Positions 18,137 through 26,340 of a stretch of 64,000 nt of DNA are shown in pieces. The stretch's first letter is position 1. Each line of letters begins with the position of its first letter. Location of the stretch: assembly GCA_025998955.1 (NCBI GenBank), contig AP024676.1:4264001-4328000 (forward strand), given 5' to 3'. Under the pieces are notes generated by a model. The model was not told the DNA's origin. It did not search any database and was given only the letters and a program-made list of their open reading frames with translations. This DNA comes from Candidatus Roseilinea sp. (GTDB taxonomy: Bacteria > Chloroflexota > Anaerolineae > J036 > Brachytrichaceae). The position numbers and the translations under genes are program-made.

Positions 18137-19316
18137 GCCGCTGAGCGCCCTGCATATCGTCGCCGGCTTCAGCCTGGAGACGCTGGGCGGCGTGGAGCGC
18201 TACACATTCGACCTCAGCCGCGCCCTGACGCGTCGAGGCTTGCGCGTGGGCATTGCCGGCATCTGGCAATTCGGCACCCAGTACGAAGCTGATTGGACAC
18301 GGCAGCTGAACGCCGCCGGCGTCGAAACGTTCGTCGGTTGCCCCAAGGATAATCGCGCTCCGCTGCGCAACCTGGTGGCAAGTATCGCTCGGCTGAGGCG
18401 TGAGCTGACAGGACGACGGTTCGACATCGTGCACAGCCAGCAGGAATTCGGCGATGTCGTGGCGCTGGCGCTGCAACCCACAACGCGAGCACGCTTGCTG
18501 GTGCGTTCGGTGCACAACGACATCGAATGGCGCGCGCGCCCGCTGCGGCGATGGCTGTTGTCGAACCTTCTCTTTCCGCTTAAGTTCGGCGCAGAATTCG
18601 GCATCACACCTGCCATCACGGCGCGTTTGAATCAGCGGCCCATCGCCTCGCTGCTAGGACACCAGGCAATACTGATTCCGAACGCTGTAGACCTTTCGCG
18701 ATTCGAGAACGTTCAACGCGATCAGATGCACTCGCGCCGCGCTCTGGGTTGGCCGGTGGACGCGTATATCGTGGGCAACGTGGGCCGCCTCACCGAACAG
18801 AAGGGCCACGTCTATCTGATCGAGGCAGCGGCGCGACTGCGCGAACGGCTACCGCATCTGCGCATGTACATCATCGGTGACGGCGAGTTGCGTGAGGCGT
18901 TGCAGTCGCGCATCGCGCAACTCAACTTGCAGAGCATGGTGACGCTTGCGGGTTCCCTACCGAATATTGCCGATGCATATGCTGCGATGGACTTGTTCGT
19001 TTCTTCATCGCTATGGGAAGGACTACCTACTGTCGTTTTGGAGGCGATGGCGATGCGTACCCCCATCGTCGCCACGGATATAGAGGGCACACGTTACTTG
19101 ATTCGTCACGAACAATCAGGGCTGTTAGCACCGCCAGCCGACCCAGATGCACTCGCAGGAGCGATCCTCCGCGCAGCCCGCGATCACGAACGCATGCAGA
19201 CTATGGCGCAAGCGGCATATACCTCTTCTAGAACATTCTCGATCGAACACGTCGCCCAGCAACTCGCGCAGCTCTACCGGCAGCGCCTCCATTCAGCGCA
19301 GGCGCACGATGTGTAG
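18129..19316 (+). CDS. GT4-family glycosyltransferase
   Basis: GT-B fold transferase with N-terminal GGVERYTFDLSRALTRRG, the nucleotide-binding NVGRLTEQKGHVYLIEAAARL and the donor-site SLWEGLPTVVLEAMAMRTPIVATDI. It overlaps the pyruvyl transferase by 8 nt and is the last plus-strand gene of this polysaccharide operon. Its 3' end overlaps the convergent methyltransferase gene by 24 bp. Confidence 0.88.
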   Translation: MDEPLSALHIVAGFSLETLGGVERYTFDLSRALTRRGLRVGIAGIWQFGTQYEADWTRQLNAAGVETFVGCPKDNRAPLRNLVASIARLRRELTGRRFDIVHSQQEFGDVVALALQPTTRARLLVRSVHNDIEWRARPLRRWLLSNLLFPLKFGAEFGITPAITARLNQRPIASLLGHQAILIPNAVDLSRFENVQRDQMHSRRALGWPVDAYIVGNVGRLTEQKGHVYLIEAAARLRERLPHLRMYIIGDGELREALQSRIAQLNLQSMVTLAGSLPNIADAYAAMDLFVSSSLWEGLPTVVLEAMAMRTPIVATDIEGTRYLIRHEQSGLLAPPADPDALAGAILRAARDHERMQTMAQAAYTSSRTFSIEHVAQQLAQLYRQRLHSAQAHDV

Positions 19317-20024
19317 CCGAGATCGCATCTCGAAGGCGAAGCAATCGCGCTGATGGGCAAAGTAGCGATCTACGGCTTTTCTGCACCCCGCGTAATCTTC
19401 GTAGTCGTCAATGATCAGCCTTCCTCCAACGACCAGATGAGGAGTGATGCGCGTAAGACACATCCACACCGAGTCATGCCAGTCGCAATCTATGTGAGCG
19501 AGCGCCACAGGCTCGGCGAAGTGTAAAGTATCTTCATACAACCCTTGGACGAGGTGGATGTTGAAGCGGTCGAGGGGAAGTCCGTGTCTCTCGAAGTTGC
19601 GCATCACTCTCTCGCGCAAGTCGGATTGATAACCGTAATAGAGATCGCTGCCGATGCCGGGCGAATGTCCTGTTTGGATCTCTTCGTAGCGCGACCAAGC
19701 ATCGCGTTCGTCGTTGGGCGAGGGCGGTGGGATCATCCCGAATACATCGTAAACGTAGAAGGGCCGTTCGGCGCGCTTCGACGCTGCCAGCACGATGGCC
19801 GACCCGCCAAGTGCACATCCAGCCTCGACGAATATGCCCGGCAGGTTGTCAGCCTCGACACGGGCAGCGGCTTGGTGCAACTCGAGCAGTGCCGGAACGG
19901 TCAGATAAGTGAGGCGCTCGCGCCGCACACCGAGGATGGTGGCAGCGATGCCGGGCTTAGAGAGCAATACAGCTCCCAGCCTAAGCGCCGCGCTGAATCG
20001 CGATTGGGGATGTGGCATTAACAT
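19293..20024 (-). CDS. TylF/MycF-family O-methyltransferase
   Basis: SAM-dependent sugar O-methyltransferase. SAM-binding motif FVEAGCALGGSAIVLAAS, then VYDVFGMIPPPS, and the metal-binding/catalytic stretch ALAHIDCDWHDSVWMCL plus GGRLIIDDYEDYAGC, all characteristic of macrocin-type methyltransferases. The open frame reaches 20123, but that extension would code through a strong terminator hairpin (20088-20120). The ATG at 20024 (or 20018) is therefore preferred. It probably decorates the polysaccharide made by the adjacent cluster. Confidence 0.8.
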   Translation of the reverse strand: MLMPHPQSRFSAALRLGAVLLSKPGIAATILGVRRERLTYLTVPALLELHQAAARVEADNLPGIFVEAGCALGGSAIVLAASKRAERPFYVYDVFGMIPPPSPNDERDAWSRYEEIQTGHSPGIGSDLYYGYQSDLRERVMRNFERHGLPLDRFNIHLVQGLYEDTLHFAEPVALAHIDCDWHDSVWMCLTRITPHLVVGGRLIIDDYEDYAGCRKAVDRYFAHQRDCFAFEMRSRLHIVRLR

Positions 20025-20087
20025 CAAGCATAAACGATGCCGAAACAGCAGCGGCTCGCGCTCACCGAAATCGTCAATCGCAAAACA

Positions 20088-20120
20088 ATGAGGAGTGCCT
20101 GTCAACAAGGCACTCCTCAT
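20088..20120 (-). terminator. Terminator of the four-repeat secreted protein gene
   Basis: A perfect 13-bp stem (ATGAGGAGTGCCT and its complement) with a 7-nt loop, flanked by CAAAAC on both sides. Read on the minus strand it is a hairpin followed by TGTTTTG, just after the stop at 20150. Confidence 0.75.
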
Positions 20121-20149
20121 CAAAACGTACTCGCGAGATTCAGCGAAGT

Positions 20150-21571
20150 TTACGGAATAGGGATTCCTGTGTAATCTTCACCCACGCCTGAGCCACCGCC
20201 TGGATCAGAGGACTGGATGCGCACCACGGCAACGAGCTGGCTACCTGCCGGTCCCTCGACGATGGCGCCACCACCGAAGCTACCATCGCTTGGATAGAAG
20301 CCAAAGTCGGTGTCGCCGCCAACCTGCGACCAGTTGACGCTTTGCTTAGCTCCCGTACCTAGCGCTCCCAGATTCTGGGTCTGGAGGGTCGTGCCGTTCT
20401 TGTCCACGTATCTCACCGTCACTGCACCGGCAGCCAAGGGGGCACCGATATTTTGGATCGCGATGAACGCGCGCTGGCGCTGCCCGGAGTTGTAGACAGC
20501 CGTGGGTGTCCACCGGACATACGGTAGTGCAAGCTTGGCAGCGCCCGTGCTGGCGCCTACAAATGCGGAGGAGACACCCAATCCGCTCACCTTACCGATT
20601 GCCACGATCGGCGCACCAGAGCTGGTAATGATCGCCGAGCCATTGAAACCGGCACCCACGCCGCCGCTACAAGTAGCGAAGCTCTGCTTGGCGCCCGGGT
20701 TGATCGTGCCCGTCTGTGTACCTACTGTGTTGTTGTTCAAGTCCTTATAGGTCACCGTCACGTTAGCAGTTTGGCTGGTGCTGGTATTCTGTACGGCGTA
20801 GAACGAGTTATATCCACCGAACGCATTGCACAGGGCCGACGGCATGTATACCGTGTTCGAACCGCCGGTCACGCCCTCGAAGGCCGACGCAGCCACGCCG
20901 CTCACCGATAGCTCCATCACCGAGGCGACAACCCTACCGGTGGCCTCGACTGTGGCCGAGCCGTTGAAGTTATCCGGAACGCCCGCAAGCGTGCCCATGT
21001 CGTAGTAAATTGCGGAATTAGCAGGGACGTTGTTCTTCGTGTCGGTCGCCACCAGCGCGCCGCCTGCATCGGCGTTGAAGATCCTCAACGTAAAGTTGAT
21101 CGGCGTAGATTCCGTATTCTGGATGGCGAAGCGCGACGTGGTATCGAAGCGATTGCGCAGCACGGTTGCCAGCAGCACGTTGTTCGCGCCCTCGGCTAGA
21201 CCGTTCGAGAGCGGGCGGTTGCGCACGAGTGTGCCGGCGCCGGTCGAGATCTGCACCATCGTCGCAGCTATCGGCTGGTCGCTGGACAGAACGGCGGACC
21301 CGCGGAAGCCTGCCGGCAGCCCAGATACACTCCCGGCGAAGAGAGAAGAGCTAGCACCGGGGGCCAGAGTGTATGAACCACCGTTGATAGCAGTGCCGCT
21401 GTTTTCAGCATAAAAGGTTACCACTACTGTGGCAGTCCCCGAGCCGATGTTCTGATAAGTTATGGACGTCGTAAACGAAGCGGTGTAGGCCGTGTCCGCC
21501 TTCGCAGTGCCTAAGCTACCAACTGCAATCGCGGAGGCGGCGAGAAGAGGGATCAGTCTGCTTTTCTTCAT
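20150..21571 (-). CDS. Secreted protein with four tandem beta-rich repeats
   Basis: A 473-aa protein with a Sec signal peptide (MKKSRLIPLLAASAIAVGSLGTAKA, cut near residue 25; the start has a good AGGAG site). The mature part is four related repeats of about 100-120 residues. Each begins with a strand such as ITYQNIGSGTATVVVTFY, FAIQNTESTPINFTLRIF, YAVQNTSTSQTANVTVTY or IAIQNIGAPLAAGAVTVRY, and ends with a GSAxxxSxxPIxAxxxxxSG element. It is rich in Ser, Thr, Gly and Asn and poor in Cys. It looks like a cell-surface or matrix protein. I do not recognise a named family. Its place beside the exopolysaccharide cluster suggests a sheath or matrix role. Confidence 0.8.
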   Translation of the reverse strand: MKKSRLIPLLAASAIAVGSLGTAKADTAYTASFTTSITYQNIGSGTATVVVTFYAENSGTAINGGSYTLAPGASSSLFAGSVSGLPAGFRGSAVLSSDQPIAATMVQISTGAGTLVRNRPLSNGLAEGANNVLLATVLRNRFDTTSRFAIQNTESTPINFTLRIFNADAGGALVATDTKNNVPANSAIYYDMGTLAGVPDNFNGSATVEATGRVVASVMELSVSGVAASAFEGVTGGSNTVYMPSALCNAFGGYNSFYAVQNTSTSQTANVTVTYKDLNNNTVGTQTGTINPGAKQSFATCSGGVGAGFNGSAIITSSGAPIVAIGKVSGLGVSSAFVGASTGAAKLALPYVRWTPTAVYNSGQRQRAFIAIQNIGAPLAAGAVTVRYVDKNGTTLQTQNLGALGTGAKQSVNWSQVGGDTDFGFYPSDGSFGGGAIVEGPAGSQLVAVVRIQSSDPGGGSGVGEDYTGIPIP

Positions 21572-21696
21572 GTTCTCACACTCCTAAGCTCGGCAACCTT
21601 GCCGAATGCGCCTTGTGTATAAGCGTTAGCCCTACAGCATTCAATAGTCCGAATGTGTTAGGCCGGGTCTAAACGGACTGAAGTAAGATTTGACAC

Positions 21697-22182
21697 ATGC
21701 TTCGCGTGAAATTTTTGTCGCTCTGTCTGTCACTTACTGTGGTTATGATGCTGTCGTCGGCCTGCAACAGCACTCAGGCGACACCCGCGTCGAATAGCAC
21801 GCCGCTTAGTTCCCCGTTACCGTCGCCACTGGCTAAGCCGATGATTACACCTGTTCAAAGCGCATCTGCGGTTACCGGCGTGATCCTGTCTAAGGAAAGT
21901 GGCCAGCCATTGAGCGGCATCTCCGTTCATCTGGCAGAGGTTTTCCGGCAAGGCAACGAAGCAGCCTATATCCTGAATACCGCGACCAGCCCCAGCACGG
22001 TTACCGATCGGGCCGGTCAGTTCGCTATCTCGAATATCCCTCCTCGAGAATATGTTATTGTCATCGGCGACCCTGGTGCTCGTTATGCCATTCTTACTGA
22101 ACCGGATGGTAGAGCGAAGGTGTGGAGCACACAACCAGGCAAGATACTTGATATAGGCATACACAGTGTCACTCTCCAATAG
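21697..22182 (+). CDS. Lipoprotein with carboxypeptidase-regulatory-like (prealbumin-type) domain
   Basis: A 161-aa lipoprotein: signal peptide with lipobox LSSAC, a Pro/Ser/Thr-rich linker (TPLSSPLPSPLAKP), then a single small beta-sandwich domain (TGVILSKESGQPLSGISVHLAE ... VTDRAGQFAISNIPPREYVIVIGD) of the carboxypeptidase regulatory-like type. Function unknown; such domains bind or present surface carbohydrates. The 3' end overlaps the convergent rfbC by 14 bp. Confidence 0.75.
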   Translation: MLRVKFLSLCLSLTVVMMLSSACNSTQATPASNSTPLSSPLPSPLAKPMITPVQSASAVTGVILSKESGQPLSGISVHLAEVFRQGNEAAYILNTATSPSTVTDRAGQFAISNIPPREYVIVIGDPGARYAILTEPDGRAKVWSTQPGKILDIGIHSVTLQ

Positions 22183-22804
22183 AAGAGCGCTGGCCGTAAT
22201 TGTCGCGAGTACTCTGATCGCTCCGGCGTCCTTCGGCCCCGGCGGTGTAGAAAAACCTCGGCGCGGCCAAGTAGTCCTTGAGCGACATGCCCGCTTGGTC
22301 GCGCTTGGAGAGGATCGGATCATCGAACGGCCACCGGATGCCGATGTCCGGATCGTTCCACAGCACCACGCCCTCCGCCGCCGGAGCGTAGTAAGCATCG
22401 CATTTGTATTGCACCTCGGCGACTTCGGACAGCACGGCAAAGCCATGCGCGAAGCCGACCGGCACCAGCAATTGCCGCGCGTTATCCGGTGATAGCTCTA
22501 TGCCGACCCACTGCGCAAATGTCGGCGAACCCACCCGCAGGTCCACCGCCACATCGAGGATGCGACCGAGCGTGCAGCGCACCAACTTCGTTTGCGGCGC
22601 CGACATGTCTTGAAAGTGCAGCCCGCGCAGCACTTTGTGCACCGAGCGCGAATGGTTGTCCTGGACGAACTCGTGCGTGATGCCCCAGGCAGCGAACTCA
22701 CGCTTGTTGTAGCTTTCGAGGAAAAACCCTCGCGCATCGCAAAATACGTCTGGCTCGATCACCAACACGCCGTCTAGATTCGTCTTCGTAACACGAATGC
22801 CCAT
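22169..22804 (-). CDS. rfbC: dTDP-4-dehydrorhamnose 3,5-epimerase
   Basis: Cupin-fold epimerase that makes dTDP-4-dehydro-L-rhamnose for polysaccharide synthesis. The catalytic His lies in VLRGLHFQ and the active-site Tyr region is YKCDAYYAPAAEGVVLWNDPDIGIRWP. The N-terminal GVLVIEPDVFCDARGFFLESYN is typical. Start ATG 22804 (MGIRVTKT) matches the family; the longer frame upstream does not. The C-terminal 20 residues are an unusual polar tail overlapping the neighbouring gene. The other rhamnose genes (rfbA, B, D) are not in the window. Confidence 0.93.
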   Translation of the reverse strand: MGIRVTKTNLDGVLVIEPDVFCDARGFFLESYNKREFAAWGITHEFVQDNHSRSVHKVLRGLHFQDMSAPQTKLVRCTLGRILDVAVDLRVGSPTFAQWVGIELSPDNARQLLVPVGFAHGFAVLSEVAEVQYKCDAYYAPAAEGVVLWNDPDIGIRWPFDDPILSKRDQAGMSLKDYLAAPRFFYTAGAEGRRSDQSTRDNYGQRSSIGE

Positions 22805-22887
22805 GTGATGACTGTCGTGCCGGCGATGCACTTCCGCCGGCGAATTCGATTGCTCCCCTCCCTCTCTATCACCGAGCATCATACCTG

Positions 22888-22914
22888 TTCGACAACCCAC
22901 GCCGTCGCTATAAT
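22888..22914 (+). promoter_or_regulatory. Promoter for the Rieske ferredoxin gene
   Basis: -10 TATAAT is at 22909-22914 with a weak -35 TTCGAC at 22888-22893 (15-bp spacing). The start codon is only 17 bp after the -10, so the mRNA leader would be about 9-10 nt. Confidence 0.45.
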
Positions 22915-22930
22915 GTCGGTGAGTTGTCGT

Positions 22931-23245
22931 ATGGCTGAGACATTCGTATTTGCGGCGAAGGTGGACGAAGTCAAGGAAGGTGAGATCAAAGCCGTGATCG
23001 TTGACGAGACGCCTATCGCGCTCACCAAGCTGAACGGCGAGGTGCGCGCCTTCGGCGACATCTGCACGCACGACGATGGTCCGCTGGCCGAGGGCCACAT
23101 CGAAGGCCAATGCGTGGTGTGTCCACGACACGGCGCTCGCTTCGATCTATTCACCGGCCAGCCGACCTTCCCGGCAGTGGTTAAAATTCCGATCTACGAG
23201 ACAAAAATCGAAGGAGACGAAATCAAAGTCAAAATTGAAAATTGA
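22931..23245 (+). CDS. Rieske-type 2Fe-2S ferredoxin
   Basis: Small soluble Rieske protein (104 aa) with the ligand pairs CTHDDGPL and CPRHG, i.e. CxH-x17-CxxH. It resembles the ferredoxin components of ring-hydroxylating dioxygenases and NirD. The N-terminal MAETFVFAAKVDEVKEGEIK is typical. No oxygenase is adjacent; downstream is a riboswitch-controlled transporter, so it is probably a single-gene unit. The C-terminal codons run into a tandem AATTCTC-word array. Confidence 0.88.
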   Translation: MAETFVFAAKVDEVKEGEIKAVIVDETPIALTKLNGEVRAFGDICTHDDGPLAEGHIEGQCVVCPRHGARFDLFTGQPTFPAVVKIPIYETKIEGDEIKVKIEN

Positions 23246-23323
23246 AAGATTGCTGTCGTCATCTCTGCTTTCGGATTTCAACTTTTCAATTCTCAATTCT
23301 CAATTCTCAATTCTCAATTCAAT
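23231..23323. repeat. Heptamer array (AATTCTC)n with complementary left arm
   Basis: AATTCTC is repeated four times in register (23288-23315), and the same words in reverse complement (AAAATTGAAAATTGAAAG) lie at 23231-23252, overlapping the ferredoxin stop. The two sides can pair. The array ends just before the FMN riboswitch. Confidence 0.7.
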
Positions 23324-23326
23324 AGC

Positions 23327-23445
23327 GGCCTTCGGGGCAGGGTGAAATTCCCGATCGGTGGTATAGCCCACGAGCGCGTTGAGAGGCGCGCAGGATCCGG
23401 TGCAACTCCGGAGCCGACAGTGACAGTCTGGATGTAAAGAAGGCC
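23327..23445 (+). ncRNA. FMN riboswitch (RFN element)
   Basis: All conserved parts of the RFN element are present in order: P1 arm GGCCTTC (23327-23333), GGGGCAGGGTGAAATTCCC, GGTGGTATAGCCCACGAGC, a variable stem, GGATCCGGTGCAACTCCGGAG, CCGACAGTGACAGTCTGGATG, and the closing P1 arm GAAGGCC (23439-23445). It precedes an ABC transporter operon, the arrangement reported for riboflavin uptake (RibXY) in Chloroflexus. High FMN should lower expression. Confidence 0.95.
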
Positions 23446-23559
23446 TGGTGCGCGCGAAGCGAGTGCTGGACGCGGTGCGTAAACGTACGACGTATTGTGC
23501 CTTACGTCTTACATGCGCATGCAGCGCTCTGTGGCCATCGCGTATCCGTTGTGCTCATA

Positions 23560-23591
23560 CAGCCCCGAAGACCGCTTGGTTCAAGGGGCTG
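23560..23591 (+). promoter_or_regulatory. Expression platform hairpin that covers the ribosome site
   Basis: CAGCCCC (23560-23566) pairs with GGGGCTG (23585-23591). The right arm contains the only Shine-Dalgarno candidate (AAGGGG, 23583-23588), 8 nt before the ATG at 23597. This looks like a translational sequestering helix acting under the FMN riboswitch; a terminator role is less likely because no T-tract follows. Confidence 0.65.
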
Positions 23592-23596
23592 TTCTC

Positions 23597-24421
23597 ATGG
23601 CTGCAACGAGCACAAGCGAGGTTGCTGCGACTCGATCGCACGCACACACCGCGAAAGCGATCGCGGAACGCCATTCGGCGGCCGCGCGATTTGCGCCGCC
23701 GATCGGCCTGGTCCTATTCATCCTAGCCTGGCAGTTGCTCTCGCTGCGCTATCCGCCCTTTATCTTGCCGGGGCCGGCCAGCGTGGCAGAGCGCATCGTC
23801 GAGAAGCTGGCCGATGGCTCGTTGATCGTGCACATCGCTGCCACGCTGTCCGAAGCGATCCCCGGCCTGATTCTGGGTGCGCTGGCTGCGTTCGCGCTGG
23901 GTGTGCCAATTGCTAAGTCACCGCTGGCCGACCGGCTGCTCTCGCCGTTCGTCGTCGCCTCGCAGGGCATCCCGTTCATCGCCGTCGCGCCGCTCCTGTT
24001 CATCTGGTTCGGCAGTGGTTTGGGGGCGAAGATCCTGGTGTGCGCGCTGATCGTGTTCTTCCCGATCGTCATCAACGTCATTGCCGGCCTGCGCAGCACA
24101 CCGCCAGTCCTGCGCGACCTGTTTCGCTCACTTGGCGCGACGCCGGTCGAGACGTTCTTCAAACTGGAGTTGCCGGCTGCCCTGCCGTTCATCTTCGCCG
24201 GCCTCCGCGTGGGCGGCACGCTCTCGATGATCGGTGCCATCACCGGCGAGTTCCTCAGCGCCGACCGTGGCCTGGGCTTCATGATCAACCTGGGCAATGG
24301 CTTATACGACACCGCGCTGGTCATCGCCGGCGTGCTCATCATCGTGCTGATCGCATTGGGAATCTACGGTGCCGTTCGCCTGGCCGAACGCGTGCTGCGC
24401 GTGGAACGCTGGGCGGCATGA
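23597..24421 (+). CDS. ribX: ABC transporter permease, predicted riboflavin uptake
   Basis: Inner-membrane permease of the SsuC/TauC (binding-protein-dependent) family with about six helices. The coupling EAA loop is seen as DLFRSLGATPVETFFKLELPAALPFIFAGLRVG. A short N-terminal polar extension precedes the first helix (GLVLFILAWQLLSL). The ATG at 23597 is preferred because its ribosome site lies in the regulatory hairpin; in-frame starts upstream would be inside the riboswitch expression platform. The substrate is inferred from the FMN riboswitch. The stop overlaps an alternative start of the next gene. Confidence 0.8.
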   Translation: MAATSTSEVAATRSHAHTAKAIAERHSAAARFAPPIGLVLFILAWQLLSLRYPPFILPGPASVAERIVEKLADGSLIVHIAATLSEAIPGLILGALAAFALGVPIAKSPLADRLLSPFVVASQGIPFIAVAPLLFIWFGSGLGAKILVCALIVFFPIVINVIAGLRSTPPVLRDLFRSLGATPVETFFKLELPAALPFIFAGLRVGGTLSMIGAITGEFLSADRGLGFMINLGNGLYDTALVIAGVLIIVLIALGIYGAVRLAERVLRVERWAA

Positions 24422-24459
24422 AGCTGTCATTTGTTGTAATGAGTCTAAAGGGATTGCGT

Positions 24460-25449
24460 ATGAACAAGCTGAAAGTCTCTCTTATTGGTTTATTGATTCT
24501 CGTGTCGAGTGCCTGCGCCGTGCAGGCGCCTCCCCCGCGTGCCGGTGGGCCCGGCGCGTCGTTACAAAAGATCAGGCTGCCGATGGGCTACATCCCCAAC
24601 GTGCAGTTCGCTCCCTACTATGTCGCAGCCGACCGCGGCTACTTCGCCGAAGCGGGGATCGAAGTAGAGTTCGACTACAAGTTCGAGACCGACGGCGTGA
24701 AGCTGGTCGCTGCCGGCGAATTGCCGTTCGCCGTCGTCAGCGGCGAGCAAGTGGTGCTGGCACGCGCCCAGGGCCTGCCGGTCAAATATTTCGTGCAGTG
24801 GTATCGCCAGTTCCCCATCGCCGTCTTCAGCTTGAAGACCAAAGGCATCGAGAAGCCGGAGGACCTGAAGGGCAAAACGGTGGGCATCCCCGGCTTCTTC
24901 GGCGCGACCTACGTGGGCTGGCGCGCTTTCCTGGACGCCAACGGGCTGAGTGAGCGCGACATGCAGATGCAAGAGATCGGCTTCACCCAGGCCGCCGCTG
25001 TGCAACAGGGCAAGGTGGATGCCGCCGTGGGCTACATCGTCAACGAGCCGCTTGTGCTGGAGGCGAACGGCTTCCCCGTCAACGTCTTCCGCGTGAGCGA
25101 CCAGGTGGAGATGGTCGCCAACGGTCTGATCACCAACGAGAAGACCATTCGCGAGAACCCAGCGCTGGTGCGCGGCATGGCGCGTGCGCTGTTGCGCGGC
25201 ATCGCCGATACCGTTGCCGACCCCGACGCGGCGATGCAGATTTCGACCAAATTCATCGAAGGGCTCAAGGCCGACGACCCCATCCAGAAGAAGGTGTTGC
25301 TCGCCACGATCGAGTTGATGCGCGGCGAACGCCTGGGTGTCTCGTCACTGCAAGCTTGGGAGAACACGCAGAACACGCTGTTGGCTATGGGTCAGATCAA
25401 GCAGAAGATGGACGCCAACGAGTTCTTCACCAACGAATTCGTGCCGTGA
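24460..25449 (+). CDS. ribY: NMT1/THI5-like binding lipoprotein, predicted riboflavin uptake
   Basis: Extracytoplasmic binding protein: lipobox VSSAC, then the NMT1/THI5-like fold beginning IRLPMGYIPNVQFAPYYVAADRGYFAEAGI, the family signature shared by thiamine-precursor and riboflavin binding proteins. The start at ATG 24460 has AAAGGG 7 nt upstream; an in-frame ATG at 24418 overlapping the permease stop (ATGA) is the alternative. Second gene of the FMN-riboswitch operon, which points to riboflavin rather than a thiamine precursor (no TPP riboswitch seen). Confidence 0.82.
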   Translation: MNKLKVSLIGLLILVSSACAVQAPPPRAGGPGASLQKIRLPMGYIPNVQFAPYYVAADRGYFAEAGIEVEFDYKFETDGVKLVAAGELPFAVVSGEQVVLARAQGLPVKYFVQWYRQFPIAVFSLKTKGIEKPEDLKGKTVGIPGFFGATYVGWRAFLDANGLSERDMQMQEIGFTQAAAVQQGKVDAAVGYIVNEPLVLEANGFPVNVFRVSDQVEMVANGLITNEKTIRENPALVRGMARALLRGIADTVADPDAAMQISTKFIEGLKADDPIQKKVLLATIELMRGERLGVSSLQAWENTQNTLLAMGQIKQKMDANEFFTNEFVP

Positions 25450-25500
25450 AGACCCAACTCACACGAGGCTGCGGGCCCTGTGTGAGTTCTTTGAACCTCC

Positions 25501-26307
25501 ATGCTCATCGCCGACCGCATCTCGCACACCTATCCGAACGGCGTCGAAGCACTGCGCGACTTTTCGCTACGCGTGCCGCGCGGCCAGTGCGTTGCGATCG
25601 TTGGCCCGAGCGGATGTGGCAAGAGCACGCTGCTACGCGTCATCGCCGGCCTGATCCGGCCGAGCGCCGGCGAGGTGTGGCTGGACGGTGAGCGCATGAC
25701 GCAACCTTCGCCGCGCATCGGCTTGATGTTCCAAGACGCCGCGTTGTTGCCTTGGCGCACCGTTGAGCAAAACATTCGGCTGCCGCTCGAACTGGGCGGC
25801 AGGACGGCCTCGATGGAGATCGAAGATTGGAGATCGAGAAATGCCCAATCTCCAATCTCTCAATCTCTGGTCGCTTCCTCGATCGCCGATCTCATCCATC
25901 TCGTCGGCTTGACAGGCTTTGAGCGCGCCTACCCGCGCGAGCTCAGCGGCGGCATGGCGCAGCGCGTGGCATTGGCGCGCGCCCTGATCACCCATCCGCC
26001 GGTGCTTTTGCTCGACGAGCCTTTTGGGGCGCTCGACGCCATGACGCGCGAAGGCCTCACTGCCTCAGTCGAGAGCATTCTGCGCGAAATGGGGACGACG
26101 GCGGTCATGGTCACCCACAGCATCGCCGAGGCCATCTTCTTAGCGGATCAGGTCGTGGTGTGCTCGCCGCGTCCGGGGAGTGTCGTGGGCACAGTGCCGG
26201 TTAGGCTGCCGCGGCCGCGTGCGTGGGCGATGGAGAGCTGGCCGGAATTCGGCGCGCTGGTCGGGTGCGTGCGCGAACTGCTCGCACAACCCGCCCCCAC
26301 GACCTGA
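25501..26307 (+). CDS. ABC transporter ATPase of the riboflavin operon, with repeat-encoded insert
   Basis: Nucleotide-binding subunit, SsuB/TauB family. Walker A GPSGCGKSTLL (about 36-46), Q-loop FQDAALLPWRTV, signature LSGGMAQRVALARAL, Walker B PVLLLDEPFGALDAMTR and the switch His in MVTHSIAEA are all intact. Residues 104-124 (around MEIEDWRSRNAQSPISQS) are an insert coded by a palindromic word array (25812-25870) in the same frame. It lies between the Q-loop and the signature helices, where family members have a short linker. The ATPase should still work. Confidence 0.88.
   Translation: MLIADRISHTYPNGVEALRDFSLRVPRGQCVAIVGPSGCGKSTLLRVIAGLIRPSAGEVWLDGERMTQPSPRIGLMFQDAALLPWRTVEQNIRLPLELGGRTASMEIEDWRSRNAQSPISQSLVASSIADLIHLVGLTGFERAYPRELSGGMAQRVALARALITHPPVLLLDEPFGALDAMTREGLTASVESILREMGTTAVMVTHSIAEAIFLADQVVVCSPRPGSVVGTVPVRLPRPRAWAMESWPEFGALVGCVRELLAQPAPTT
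25812..25870. repeat. Palindromic GAGATTGG-word array inside a coding region
   Basis: AGATTGGAGAT (25824-25834) and its exact complement ATCTCCAATCT (25848-25858) flank a 13-nt loop, with further GAGATCGA and CAATCTCT words on each side. The array is carried in frame in the ATPase gene. Its words match those at 54545-54589. Confidence 0.75.
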
Positions 26308-26340
26308 CCGATCTGCCCACCCGACAACCGCACCGACGCT

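Noticed and set aside
19293..20123. Longer start for the TylF-like methyltransferase at 20123
   Set aside because: The extra 33 codons would run through the 13-bp terminator hairpin of the neighbouring gene and do not look like the family N-terminus.
23231..23323. CRISPR array
   Set aside because: The repeats are 7 bp and contiguous, with no spacers and no cas genes.
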